Shown piece after piece: positions 1-8,050 of a DNA stretch of 48,823 nucleotides. Where the stretch lies: the NCBI GenBank assembly GCA_012517375.1, contig JAAYVC010000012.1, positions 1 through 48,823 on the forward strand, in the 5' to 3' direction. The notes beneath the pieces were generated by a model, which saw only the letters and a program-made list of their open reading frames with translations, was not told where the DNA came from and ran no database searches. Within the stretch, counting starts at the first letter, position 1; each line of letters begins with the position of its first letter. A program made the position numbers and the translations under genes. This DNA is from a bacterium. GTDB taxonomy: Bacteria; Hydrothermota; Tepidihabitantia; B3-TA06.

Positions 1-1224
1 CCGACATTTCTACCATAGTCCATTTCAGACAACGCTTGCCGCATCTCAATTATACGCCCATCTAATCCGACATTTCTACCATAGTCCATTTCAGACTACC
101 CGAATTTACATAATGTTTCCGAATTTTCAGACCGACATTTCTACCATAGTCCATTTCAGACAAGCATTCCCATAGGAACGTTCGACGGCGCAAAAGGCCG
201 ACATTTCTACCATAGTCCATTTCAGACCAATGCCTTTCGTCGAGCCTCGCGTGCGCGGATATATCCGACATTTCTACCATAGTCCATTTCAGACTTTCTC
301 CACAATTCATACATCTTTACTTTATCGGGACCGACATTTCTACCATAGTCCATTTCAGACGCGCAGCTCCACGATTATTGCAGAAAGAATCTTAAAACCG
401 ACATTTCTACCATAGTCCATTTCAGACTCACCGATGGCGACCCAGCCAAGAACCCTTCCGAACCGACATTTCTACCATAGTCCATTTCAGACATCCGAAG
501 CTGAAATAAAAAGACTTGAAGAAAAATGCCGACATTTCTACCATAGTCCATTTCAGACTGTTGCCGATGACGAATCTTTTGTCTCGTCCTGGGGGACCGA
601 CATTTCTACCATAGTCCATTTCAGACTCCAGAACGCCTTGACCAAGGTGTTTAACGCAATATTCACCGACATTTCTACCATAGTCCATTTCAGACCGCTC
701 CATTTCGAGTGCCCGAAAGGATGATTGGCACCGACATTTCTACCATAGTCCATTTCAGACGTGAACATATTGGCTTCGTTTTCCTCGTCGGTCAGCCGAC
801 ATTTCTACCATAGTCCATTTCAGACCGCCGGAATAGGTGATCTTTCCGGTCGAGAGGAGCTCCGACATTTCTACCATAGTCCATTTCAGACGCCCATGAG
901 AGCCTGAGCGCACAGCCATTCGATTGTGCCGACATTTCTACCATAGTCCATTTCAGACATCAAAGACCTCCCAGGTTATTACCCTTCTATCAAGGACCGA
1001 CATTTCTACCATAGTCCATTTCAGACAACCGTCCCGATGATTCGCGCGAGCGCGTATGGGTCCGACATTTCTACCATAGTCCATTTCAGACGTGGTTCGA
1101 TATCCCGCGTCTCATCAAAGACCTTAACCGACATTTCTACCATAGTCCATTTCAGACACTCAAGAGCAAATAATCAATCCGCATCGGATCGCTGCCGACA
1201 TTTCTACCATAGTCCATTTCAGAC
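1..1224. CRISPR. CRISPR array, 19 repeats and 18 spacers, open at left edge
   Basis: Nineteen identical 30-bp repeats (first half CCGACATTTCTACCA, second half TAGTCCATTTCAGAC) start at 1, 67, 132, 198, 265, 331, 398, 463, 529, 597, 666, 731, 796, 862, 929, 997, 1062, 1128 and 1195. The 18 spacers are all different and 35-39 bp long. I saw no degenerate end repeat, so orientation and leader side cannot be fixed. The repeat has no strong internal palindrome. The window begins exactly on a repeat, so the array probably continues to the left. No cas gene lies in the window, so the type cannot be assigned. The nearest protein gene is a TnpB nuclease 191 bp to the right. Confidence 0.98.
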
Positions 1225-1260
1225 GCAAATCCAAGTTCCGAATCCGTTCGAGTTGCAGAG

Positions 1261-1415
1261 TACCAAATTCAAATTTTGCAGTCGATGTCCGGTAGCGCAA
1301 AATCCCCGGGGGTTCGACTGCACCACTTTCATGCTATGGCAGAATTCTTGTTTCAACCAAGCTGGTTGCTTTCCGGAATTACTCCCAAAAAACAGAGCCG
1401 CCTTGTCCACAAGCG
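1261..1415 (-). ncRNA. possible TnpB guide RNA (omega/reRNA-like) region
   Basis: TnpB nucleases normally use an RNA made from the 3' end of their gene and the DNA just beyond it. Here the 3' flank is non-coding and structured. A perfect 9-bp inverted repeat (TGCAGTCGA at 1277-1285, TCGACTGCA at 1314-1322) encloses a GC-rich loop. A smaller hairpin near 1358-1372 has CAACCA/TGGTTG arms. Bases 1225-1260, between the last CRISPR repeat and this region, are 36 bp, which is a spacer length. The element end could therefore be near 1260, but no terminal motif was recognised. The function is inferred from the family only. Confidence 0.3.
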
Positions 1416-2570
1416 TTACTTTCCCTGTGCCTCAGGGTAGTTCAACAGGTTTATGGCCGCATTCAGGTCGCGGTCAATCTCAAGGCCGCAGCTGGAGCAG
1501 CGAAAAACCCTTTCAGATAACTTTAACTCATCCTTCTTTGAACCGCATTTGCTGCACGTCCTCGACGACGCGAACCAGCGGTCGGCAACAACGAGTTCCG
1601 AGCCGTATATCTTGGTTTTATAATCCAACTGCCTGCGGAACTCGAACATGCCTATATCGCCTATCGCCCGCGCAACCCTGCGGTTTGCAAGCATACCCTT
1701 CACGTTCAAATCCTCAATCATTATCGCTTGGTTTTCGCTGCACAATTGAGTCGTCGTCTTGTGAAGGAAATCCTGCCGGATATTGCGAATATCTCGATGC
1801 AATCTGGCAAGCTGGTTTCTTGCCCGCTCTCTGTTCGCCGAACCTTTCTTCTTTTTCGTAAGCTGGCGCGACTTTCGCTTGAGTCTGTAGAGCATTGTCT
1901 TCAAAGGCTTCGGCGAATCGTAAACAATGCCCTGCTCCGACGTGGTTACGGCGCGCAGCACTCCAAGGTCTATCCCGACTTTTTTATCCGCCGTTCTAGG
2001 CTTCGCGTAATCCTTGACCTCCACCTGCACGGCAATAAACCACCTGTCAGCCTCGCGGCTTATAGCCCCGCCCTGAATCTTACCCTCGAATCTAAGAACC
2101 TCCCTCATCTTGATTGTCGTCGGTCCCGTTATCTTGCCCCTGCGAAGAAGCAGGCGTTTGCCATTGAATTCCATGCATCTGTTGTGAACGTAAAACGAAT
2201 CGTGAATCCCCTTCTTTTTGAAGTTAGGAAAGCCGGGCTTCTGGCCTTGTTTGAGCCGCCTGAAAGTATTTGCAAACGCAGCACCAAGGTTTCTGAGAGC
2301 ACCTGTTGGAATGTGTGAGTCTACTTCTCTTAACCAAAACCATCCTGGATTAAACATGACGGCACGTCGAAGAATTTTTCCTAAAGCCTCTTTACTAGGT
2401 TTTGATGTTGTCTTTTTTTGATCTTCTGATAACTCCTTCCAACCCTCGTACCACTTTTTCCATCTATCAAGCCCCCAGTTGTAGACGAACCTTGCGGTTC
2501 CGCAAGCCCTGCGGAAGTACGCCTCCTGCTCGGCTGTAGGAGCCAAAGCTATCTTATGACTCAACAGCAT
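1416..2570 (-). CDS. tnpB: TnpB-family RNA-guided nuclease (IS200/IS605 OrfB-like)
   Basis: This 384-residue protein has the family's normal length and looks intact. The N-terminal part (about 1-110) is the helix-turn-helix/wedge region of OrfB proteins. The RuvC-like core shows Asp201 in GIDLGV, Glu286 in MIEDLNVKGM, and a third acidic site at 366-368 in EIDRDLNAAINLL. A four-cysteine zinc finger (C339, C342, C358, C361) lies before the last motif. No tnpA transposase is present, so this is a solo (IS1341-like) copy. Its 3' end points at the CRISPR array 191 bp away, which makes a CRISPR-associated type V-U-like role worth testing. A normal host-type promoter lies 6 bases upstream of the ATG, and there is no Shine-Dalgarno site, so the mRNA is probably leaderless. 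Confidence 0.92.
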   Translation of the reverse strand: MLLSHKIALAPTAEQEAYFRRACGTARFVYNWGLDRWKKWYEGWKELSEDQKKTTSKPSKEALGKILRRAVMFNPGWFWLREVDSHIPTGALRNLGAAFANTFRRLKQGQKPGFPNFKKKGIHDSFYVHNRCMEFNGKRLLLRRGKITGPTTIKMREVLRFEGKIQGGAISREADRWFIAVQVEVKDYAKPRTADKKVGIDLGVLRAVTTSEQGIVYDSPKPLKTMLYRLKRKSRQLTKKKKGSANRERARNQLARLHRDIRNIRQDFLHKTTTQLCSENQAIMIEDLNVKGMLANRRVARAIGDIGMFEFRRQLDYKTKIYGSELVVADRWFASSRTCSKCGSKKDELKLSERVFRCSSCGLEIDRDLNAAINLLNYPEAQGK

Positions 2571-2576
2571 ATTTGA

Positions 2577-2604
2577 AATATACGCTCGACTTTTACCTTG
2601 TCAA
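2577..2604 (-). promoter_or_regulatory. promoter of tnpB
   Basis: Read on the minus strand: TTGACA (2604-2599), 16 bases, TATATT (2582-2577). The ATG at 2570 lies only 6 bases after the -10 box, so transcription should start at or next to the start codon. Confidence 0.7.
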
Positions 2605-2675
2605 GCCCCTTCTTATCAACGAGTTAAGGCGTAAAAAAAGCGACAGGTTAGGGGTTTCACCCATCCTCCCTGCTA

Positions 2676-2794
2676 TGTCATTCTGAGGAGCGAAGCGACG
2701 TGAGAATCTCAATGGCTAGCGGAGTGAGCAATATCAAAGTGTCGAGTTAGTGAGACCCTCACGGTCCAACGCCTTCGGCATTAGACCTCAGGGT
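2676..2794. repeat. intergenic repeat with palindromic parts
   Basis: The stretch 2676-2711 (TGTCATTCTGAGGAGCGAAG onwards) resembles an intergenic repeat I remember from many unrelated uncultured-bacterial genomes. It is followed at 2755-2794 by an interrupted hairpin with arms ACCCT/AGGGT, GGTC/GACC and GCC/GGC around a TTC loop. No convincing coding frame was seen. Confidence 0.5.
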
Positions 2795-2849
2795 GACTGC
2801 CAATTGATTTATCATACCCCCTCCCTTCAGCGCTCTTCCAGAACGCAGC

Positions 2850-2905
2850 CCTCCCCGCCAGGGGAGGAAGCTTCCTTGCTTACACCCTCCCCCCGGTGGG
2901 GGAGG
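2850..2905. repeat. two CCTCCC/GGGAGG hairpins
   Basis: Two short hairpins: CCTCCCC-GCCA-GGGGAGG at about 2850-2867 and CCTCCCCC-CGGT-GGGGGAGG at about 2886-2905. The same kind of element recurs at 20513-20671 and 42065-42085. It is a non-coding repeat class distinct from the 36-bp GGGGT palindromes. Confidence 0.6.
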
Positions 2906-2995
2906 ATAAAGGTGGGGGGGGCAGAGTAAGGGTGTATTTTGAGCAGCCTCCAAATGTCGTTTTAATATGGTTTATCGAGTTAATAGTTAATATAC

Positions 2996-3035
2996 TTGAC
3001 AAACCTCAAAAGTTAACTATACTAACCAGTCAGTC
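2996..3035 (+). promoter_or_regulatory. promoter and TetR-type half operator before the epimerase gene
   Basis: TTGACA (2996-3001), 16 bases, TATACT (3018-3023), then ACCAGTCAGTC at 3025-3035. The same core ACCGGTCAGTC sits at exactly the same distance after the TATACT box of the RND operon promoter (4674-4684). Both promoters are therefore likely controlled by the TetR protein at 5317-5922. Confidence 0.7.
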
Positions 3036-3089
3036 GTCTAATGTGACGATGACGTCTTTGGAATTTATAAATATAAAGGTGCAAAAAAG

Positions 3090-4631
3090 ATGACGCAAAG
3101 GAAGAGGAAAGTGCTCCTCACAGGAGCTTCGGGTTCAATGGGATTCGAGGCGTTCAAGGAGCTGTGGAAACGCAGGGATCGCTGCGATATTGTTCTGCTT
3201 TTGCTCCCGAATAAGCTCGAAAAGAGGCTTTTCAGACCGTATGAGAAGGATGTCGGGATCAGGAGCATCTCCGGGAATGGCGTCGTGCAGTCGGCTGAGG
3301 GGGGCTTGAAGATAGTCTGGGGCGATCTGACCGAGTATGAGGACGTGCGGGAAGCGGTGCGCGGTGTTGACCATGTGCTTCATCCTGCGGCGCTCATCTC
3401 GCCTGCAGCCGATCACAACCCGGCGCTTGCCCGAAGGGTCAATTACGGAGGGGCCGAGAATCTCATCAAGGCCATAAAGGCGGAGCCTCAAGGCGCTGAG
3501 CGCATAACGCTCGTGAGCATAGGTTCTGTAGCGTTCTACGGAGACCGCCTACCCCCTATCGCTCTCATACGCGCTGGCGATCCCTTGATGCCTTCGGTCT
3601 TCGATTTTTACGCCATATCAAAGATTGCGGCTGAGCGCGAGGTCGTCGAATCGGGCATCAGGCGCTGGGTCTCGATGAGGCAGACGTATATAGCGATTCC
3701 GGACGTGCGCTCACTAATGGACCCGATAATGTTCCATCAGCCTCTTGAACAGCGCATAGAGATGTGTACGGCAAGGGACGCAGGCTACGGACTCGTGCGT
3801 ACGCTCGACCAGCCGCTTGACTCCGATTTCTGGAGAAGGGTATACAACCAGACCGGCGGCCCGTCTGCAAGATTCGTGTACATGGACTATCTTGAACGCA
3901 TGATGAAGATTCTCGGGCTCGGCGATTACCGCAAGTTGATGGACCGCAACTGGTTCACATTGAGAAATTTCCACTGCGCATGGTATGCGGACTCTCATAT
4001 CCTGAACGGCTACCTCGGACATCAGCGCGACTCCTACGAGGACCATCTCAGGCAGGTTGAGGATGCGCTGCCCGGATACATTAAACTGGGCAAGATAGTG
4101 CCTAAATCCCTGATAAAGAAATTAGTGATGAGGCCAATGGCCTCCCGCAAGGACGGTCCGCTTTACTGGATAACCCATCCGGACCAGATGCCGAACAGGA
4201 TTAAGGCGTTTTATTCTTCGGCGGATGAATGGAGCAGGATGGGAGACTGGTCATCAGTCGATGCAGACTCGTGCAGCAATTTAAGGATTCTCGATCACGG
4301 ATACGACGAAAGCAAATCCGTGGATGATTTAAGCATTGAAGAGCTGAGGAAGGCAGCTGTCTTCAGGGGCGGAGAGTGCCTTTCATCTGAGTATTGCGGC
4401 GACAGAAGCGAAAAACTTTCGTGGCGGTGCGCATTCGGGCATGAGTTCGAGGCGAGCGTGGCGCTCGTCCTTCTTGCCGGGCACTGGTGTCCGGAATGCT
4501 CTCCGCCACCCTGGGACTACGCGAGGATTGCCCGGAAGAACCCGTTCCTCGCTCAGGCTTACTACAACACGCATTCCCCGGATGAATCACACTGCTATCT
4601 TGAAGAAGAATGTCTTAAGGAAGTCTTTTAG
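3090..4631 (+). CDS. NAD-dependent epimerase/dehydratase (extended SDR) with C-terminal zinc-ribbon-like domain
   Basis: The protein has 513 residues. The N-terminal Rossmann fold has the extended-SDR glycine motif TGASGSMG (11-18) and the catalytic YxxxK (Y174, K178) preceded by serines near 143-146. The family oxidises, epimerises or dehydrates nucleotide sugars and related alcohols; the substrate cannot be read here. After about residue 330 the protein leaves the SDR fold. It ends in a putative treble-clef/zinc-ribbon site, C447, H451, C467, C470 (WRCAFGHEF and HWCPEC), which is unusual for an SDR enzyme. The gene stands alone with its own promoter, which carries the same operator as the downstream efflux operon, so co-regulation is likely. 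The ATG at 3090 is a plausible start but has only a weak ribosome site. Confidence 0.85.
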   Translation: MTQRKRKVLLTGASGSMGFEAFKELWKRRDRCDIVLLLLPNKLEKRLFRPYEKDVGIRSISGNGVVQSAEGGLKIVWGDLTEYEDVREAVRGVDHVLHPAALISPAADHNPALARRVNYGGAENLIKAIKAEPQGAERITLVSIGSVAFYGDRLPPIALIRAGDPLMPSVFDFYAISKIAAEREVVESGIRRWVSMRQTYIAIPDVRSLMDPIMFHQPLEQRIEMCTARDAGYGLVRTLDQPLDSDFWRRVYNQTGGPSARFVYMDYLERMMKILGLGDYRKLMDRNWFTLRNFHCAWYADSHILNGYLGHQRDSYEDHLRQVEDALPGYIKLGKIVPKSLIKKLVMRPMASRKDGPLYWITHPDQMPNRIKAFYSSADEWSRMGDWSSVDADSCSNLRILDHGYDESKSVDDLSIEELRKAAVFRGGECLSSEYCGDRSEKLSWRCAFGHEFEASVALVLLAGHWCPECSPPPWDYARIARKNPFLAQAYYNTHSPDESHCYLEEECLKEVF

Positions 4632-4644
4632 ATGCTGACCCCGG

Positions 4645-4672
4645 TTGACAACACCTCAATGAGCATTATACT
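4645..4672 (+). promoter_or_regulatory. promoter of the RND efflux operon
   Basis: TTGACA (4645-4650), 16 bases, TATACT (4667-4672). It lies 76 bases before the first gene of the operon, directly upstream of a TetR-type operator array. Confidence 0.8.
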
Positions 4673-4726
4673 GACCGGTCAGTCATTGACTGAATGGTCA
4701 GTCATTGACTGAATGGTCAGTCAATG
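4673..4726 (+). promoter_or_regulatory. tandem TetR-type operator array
   Basis: Two perfect 19-bp tandem copies of GGTCAGTCATTGACTGAAT (4677-4695 and 4696-4714) are followed by the partial copy GGTCAGTCA from 4715. Each junction forms a palindrome with TGACTGA/TCAGTCA arms, typical of a dimeric TetR site. The array covers the expected transcription start, so binding should repress. The TetR gene is second in the operon it would control. Confidence 0.8.
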
Positions 4727-4748
4727 TAATTATCAACAAGGATGAAAA

Positions 4749-5339
4749 GTGACAGGATTATTGCTTGCATTATCCCTTTTTTCTCTAGGTTTAGAGGCGG
4801 GCGCAGGCGCCGCCCTTGAGAAGGGGCTCGGAAACGATATCGAGGATTACGACCCCAGGTTATCATTTTGTGCGGAATTAGGGGTCCGGGATATTTTGCC
4901 CGGAATCGGCGTAGATTTAGGGTTCCGTCGTTTCGGCGTCGAGAGGACGATTGCTGAGGATACGCTTGAGAAGCTACAGAGATGGGAAGGCTATTTCTTT
5001 GATGCATCAGCCGTTTTTGAATCATGGCCTTATCTAGCTGGGCCTATCGGAATAAAGCTCAGGACAGGCGGCTTTTTTACTCCGTGGCGGATGCTTGAAG
5101 ACGGCAAGGTCGTAGCGATTCCGCCCAAGGATACCCTTTCAGACACCGTATTCATGCGGGCGCAAAACGTCGGGGTCCTTCTGGGCGGCTCTGTCATGTT
5201 CAGGCCGTGGAAGTTTCTTCTACTGGATTTGGGCATTAACCATCGCCACATCTTTTCGATGGACGTAGATAAATTCGGCAAGGATGACGTAGATGAACGT
5301 TTCATGGAGGTATATCTTGCAGCAAGATTCAGATTCTAA
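4749..5339 (+). CDS. putative outer-membrane beta-barrel protein
   Basis: The protein has 196 residues and starts at GTG. A ribosome site (AAGGA at 4737-4742) lies just upstream; the nearby ATG at 4742 is out of frame. The N-terminus TGLLLALSLFSLGLEAGAGA looks like a signal peptide. The rest alternates hydrophobic and polar residues and ends in ARFRF, a C-terminal aromatic typical of outer-membrane barrels. No named family was recognised. It is the first gene of the operon with TetR, TolC-like, adaptor and RND genes, and the TetR start lies inside its 3' end. A role in the envelope linked to the efflux system is an inference. Confidence 0.6.
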   Translation: MTGLLLALSLFSLGLEAGAGAALEKGLGNDIEDYDPRLSFCAELGVRDILPGIGVDLGFRRFGVERTIAEDTLEKLQRWEGYFFDASAVFESWPYLAGPIGIKLRTGGFFTPWRMLEDGKVVAIPPKDTLSDTVFMRAQNVGVLLGGSVMFRPWKFLLLDLGINHRHIFSMDVDKFGKDDVDERFMEVYLAARFRF

Positions 5340-5922
5340 CAAGGGTGAACGCATACTCGAAGCGGCAGCCCGCCTGATGCGTCACAAGAGCTTTAAGGAA
5401 ATATCCATGGATGAACTGGCGGCAGAGGCAAAAGTGGCAAAAGGAACCCTCTACCTTTATTTCAGAAGCAAGGGCGAGATATATCTTTCCCTGCTTATTG
5501 AAAAGGTTACCTCCTTCTCAGAGGTAGTCAGGGAGGTAAAGGCAAAGAAATGGCGGAGCGCAAAGGAAGCTCTGGAAGAGGTTCTGAAAGCGAGCCTTAG
5601 CGCTTTTGCTGAGAAACCGCGCTCCAAAGAGATTCCCATCTTCGCCCTGGCCGGTGTTACCCCCGATGAAATCGAGGATGATCTCAACCGCCATTTTTTC
5701 CCGCTCGTAGAGGAGTTGAAGGTTAATCTTTCCTCTATATTCAAATCGGGTATTGATTCCCGTGAATTCAGAAAACTCGATCCCATGAAGCTTGCGGGAC
5801 TGTTCCTTCATCTTCTGGAGTACTGCTACGTCCACTCGCTTCTCATATCGGACACTCCCTCTGACCCCTCGCTCGAAATGGCTTTTGTCAAAGACATTCT
5901 TTTCAAAGGAATAATGGCTTGA
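5317..5922 (+). CDS. TetR/AcrR-family transcriptional repressor
   Basis: The likely start is TTG at 5317, six bases after GGAGG (5306-5310), giving 201 residues; an ATG at 5293 lacks such a site. The N-terminal helix-turn-helix (about 8-55) is classic TetR, with KGERILEAA, FKEISMDELAAEAKVAKGTLY and YFRSKGEIY-type segments. The variable C-terminal part would bind an unknown ligand and dimerise. The gene overlaps the barrel-protein gene upstream and the TolC-like gene downstream (TTGA overlap). It probably represses its own operon through the 19-bp repeats at 4677-4726 and the epimerase gene through the single site at 3025-3035. Confidence 0.9.
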   Translation: MQQDSDSNKGERILEAAARLMRHKSFKEISMDELAAEAKVAKGTLYLYFRSKGEIYLSLLIEKVTSFSEVVREVKAKKWRSAKEALEEVLKASLSAFAEKPRSKEIPIFALAGVTPDEIEDDLNRHFFPLVEELKVNLSSIFKSGIDSREFRKLDPMKLAGLFLHLLEYCYVHSLLISDTPSDPSLEMAFVKDILFKGIMA

Positions 5923-7196
5923 ATCCCTTGATTTTAATTTTTCTGTTATCCTATCAGGATACACTTGCGCTTTCATTCGACCAGGCGCTCGAAAGAGCAT
6001 ACAGATGCGCGCCGAACGCAAGAATTGCAGGCGTCACTATAGAACAAAAAGCCATAGAACAGGAAAAAGTTCTCTCGGAGTTCTTTCCCAAATTCACGGC
6101 ACAGGCTCAGCACATGCGTATGGATGAGATTCCATCCTTCAAGACCGACATTTCGGGCATACCGATAGAGTTCACCCTGGGCGATGAAAGAATTGAGCTG
6201 CTCCAGGCAGGGGTCCAGCTGCCGGTATGGACATTCGGACGCAGGCTCCATGGATATGCCCTTGCAGGGGAAGCGGTAGAGCTTTCAAGGCTCGATTCCC
6301 TTGAGCAGGCCAGGGCGTTAAGGATGGATATTGCGGAAATATTCTACAATATTCTTTATATTGACGAAGCAATGGAACTCACACAGTCCGCCCTGGATAA
6401 CTCCAAGACTCATTCGAAGGAGATAGAGGACAAGTATAATCAGGGTCTGGTGTCGCAGTACGATCTCCTTAAGGTTAGAACTAAGGAAAAAGAATTGACG
6501 CCTGAGCTTGTCGATCTTACAAACCAGAGGGATAAACTGCTTTCCCAGCTCGCGATACTCCTTAACCTCGGGGAGGACACGCTGCTGGCGCTGGAGAAAA
6601 GCAATGCGGAAGCGGATGAAAAAACGAGCGCCGAATACAATCTGGATTCCCTGTTGTCCAAAAGACCTGCCTTCTTGCAGCTTGAACTTGGATTAAAAAT
6701 GCTTGACCGTCAGATAAAACTCAAACAGAGGGAGGCGCTGCCGGCAATAGGAATAGGCGCTAACTACACGGTCCAGCGGTCTCCGCTTACGGGAGGAGAC
6801 TGGGGGTCAGGATGGTCGTACTCAATAGCCGCACAGGCGCCAATATCTTCAGGTTTCGTCAACTATGCGGAGGTAAAAAGGCTCGAGAAGGAGAAGGAAA
6901 AGATAGCGATTCAGAAGGAAGCTCTGATTATGCAGATAAAGTCGGAGCTCAGGGAAGCTCAAGGTTTGTATGAGACATCCCTTGCAAGATTCGAAGCGGC
7001 AAAAGCCAGGGAGAAGGAGGCGGAGGAGCTCGTCTCTATTGTGAGCAAACGATACAGGGAAGGTCTTGCATCGGACATCGACCTCATCGACGCCCAGCTT
7101 GGCTTGAGGAAAGCAAGGGTGGACAGGCTGTCTCTAGAAAAGAATATACTTATAGCGCGCGAGCGTTTGACTAAAGCAACAGGAGGAAGAAATTGA
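5919..7196 (+). CDS. TolC-family outer-membrane efflux protein
   Basis: The protein has 425 residues. The TTG start overlaps the TetR stop (TTGA), with AAGGA (5906-5910) eight bases upstream. A short signal peptide (NPLILIFLLSYQDTLA) is followed by the two-fold alternating coiled-coil helices and short barrel strands of TolC proteins; the second repeat starts near residue 245. It would form the outer-membrane exit channel for the adaptor and RND pump encoded directly downstream. Length and repeat pattern fit the family. Confidence 0.9.
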   Translation: MNPLILIFLLSYQDTLALSFDQALERAYRCAPNARIAGVTIEQKAIEQEKVLSEFFPKFTAQAQHMRMDEIPSFKTDISGIPIEFTLGDERIELLQAGVQLPVWTFGRRLHGYALAGEAVELSRLDSLEQARALRMDIAEIFYNILYIDEAMELTQSALDNSKTHSKEIEDKYNQGLVSQYDLLKVRTKEKELTPELVDLTNQRDKLLSQLAILLNLGEDTLLALEKSNAEADEKTSAEYNLDSLLSKRPAFLQLELGLKMLDRQIKLKQREALPAIGIGANYTVQRSPLTGGDWGSGWSYSIAAQAPISSGFVNYAEVKRLEKEKEKIAIQKEALIMQIKSELREAQGLYETSLARFEAAKAREKEAEELVSIVSKRYREGLASDIDLIDAQLGLRKARVDRLSLEKNILIARERLTKATGGRN

Positions 7197-8050
7197 AGAA
7201 GTGGATAATTACTGGAATCGCAGTAGTTGCAGCAGGCGTTTTGATTGTTGTATTTCTGCCTAAAAAAGGCAAGGTGGAAGAAACCCTTCCGCCCCTGGTG
7301 GAGGTTACAGAGGTCGATACGCAAACGGTCGCCCAAACAATCGACCTGGTCGGATACGTTGCACCCGTGAGGCAGACGGCTGCCTTATCAAGGGCTTACG
7401 GAAAGGTCTTGCACATAAACGTCAAGGAGGGTTCAAGGGTCTACAAGGATCAGGTCATCATGGTTCTCCAGCCCGAGGAGGTGGGACTGGAGTTTCAGAC
7501 TCAACCAGTAAAAGCGCCGATATCCGGTCTTGTAGCCCGGTTGATGGTCAAGGAAGGCGAGCCTGTCGCTGCCTCAACACCAGTGGCAGCGATTATAGAT
7601 CCTTCCAAGACGGAGATAGAGGTGCCCGTTGCCGGAGAATACTATGCCAGTATAGAGATTGATGATAAGGCTCTAGTCATGGTCAACTCGGATACAGTAT
7701 CCGCAAGAATAAATTCAAAGACCCCGCTGGTCGATCCCGTAACCCGGACATTCTCGATAAAACTCACTCCTATTGAGGAGTCATCGCACCTCGTTTCAGG
7801 ACTTTCAGTCAACGTCAGACTGATTCTTGAGGAAAAGAAAGGGGTTCTTGCGGTGCCTAACTCTGCGCTTGATGACTCAAAGATTTTTGCAGCCTCAGGC
7901 GACAGCGTGGTGGAAAGAAAGGTCGTTACGGGAATCACTGGCGCCGAAAATACCGAGATATTGAGCGGCTTGAGCAGGGGCGAAAGGATAATAACCTTTG
8001 GAGGTAAGAATCTCGTTTCCGGACAGAAGATAAGGACAGTGGAAAAGTGA
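7193..8050 (+). CDS. RND efflux periplasmic adaptor (membrane fusion protein), short form
   Basis: The protein has 285 residues. Its TTG start overlaps the previous stop and follows a strong AGGAGG site. One N-terminal membrane anchor (about 4-22) precedes a biotinyl-lipoyl-like domain (GKVLHINVKEGSRVYKDQ and PISGLVARLMVKEGEPV), a beta-barrel domain and a membrane-proximal domain (RGERIITFGGKNLVSGQKI). The two lipoyl halves are almost adjacent, so the long alpha-helical hairpin of AcrA-type adaptors is missing. Contact with the TolC-like partner must therefore differ from the AcrA model. It acts in the periplasm between the RND pump and the outer-membrane channel. Confidence 0.88.
   Translation: MKKWIITGIAVVAAGVLIVVFLPKKGKVEETLPPLVEVTEVDTQTVAQTIDLVGYVAPVRQTAALSRAYGKVLHINVKEGSRVYKDQVIMVLQPEEVGLEFQTQPVKAPISGLVARLMVKEGEPVAASTPVAAIIDPSKTEIEVPVAGEYYASIEIDDKALVMVNSDTVSARINSKTPLVDPVTRTFSIKLTPIEESSHLVSGLSVNVRLILEEKKGVLAVPNSALDDSKIFAASGDSVVERKVVTGITGAENTEILSGLSRGERIITFGGKNLVSGQKIRTVEK

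Noticed and set aside
1-1224. Assigning a CRISPR type from the repeat
   Set aside because: No cas genes, leader or degenerate end repeat are visible, and the repeat has no decisive motif.
62-1861. Several open frames across the CRISPR array and on the plus strand over tnpB
   Set aside because: Their sequence is translated repeat units (SEMDYGRNVG and similar) or the antisense of an intact TnpB gene.
1416-2570. Calling the TnpB gene a proven Cas12f
   Set aside because: Length and motifs fit ordinary solo TnpB equally well, and adjacency alone is not proof.
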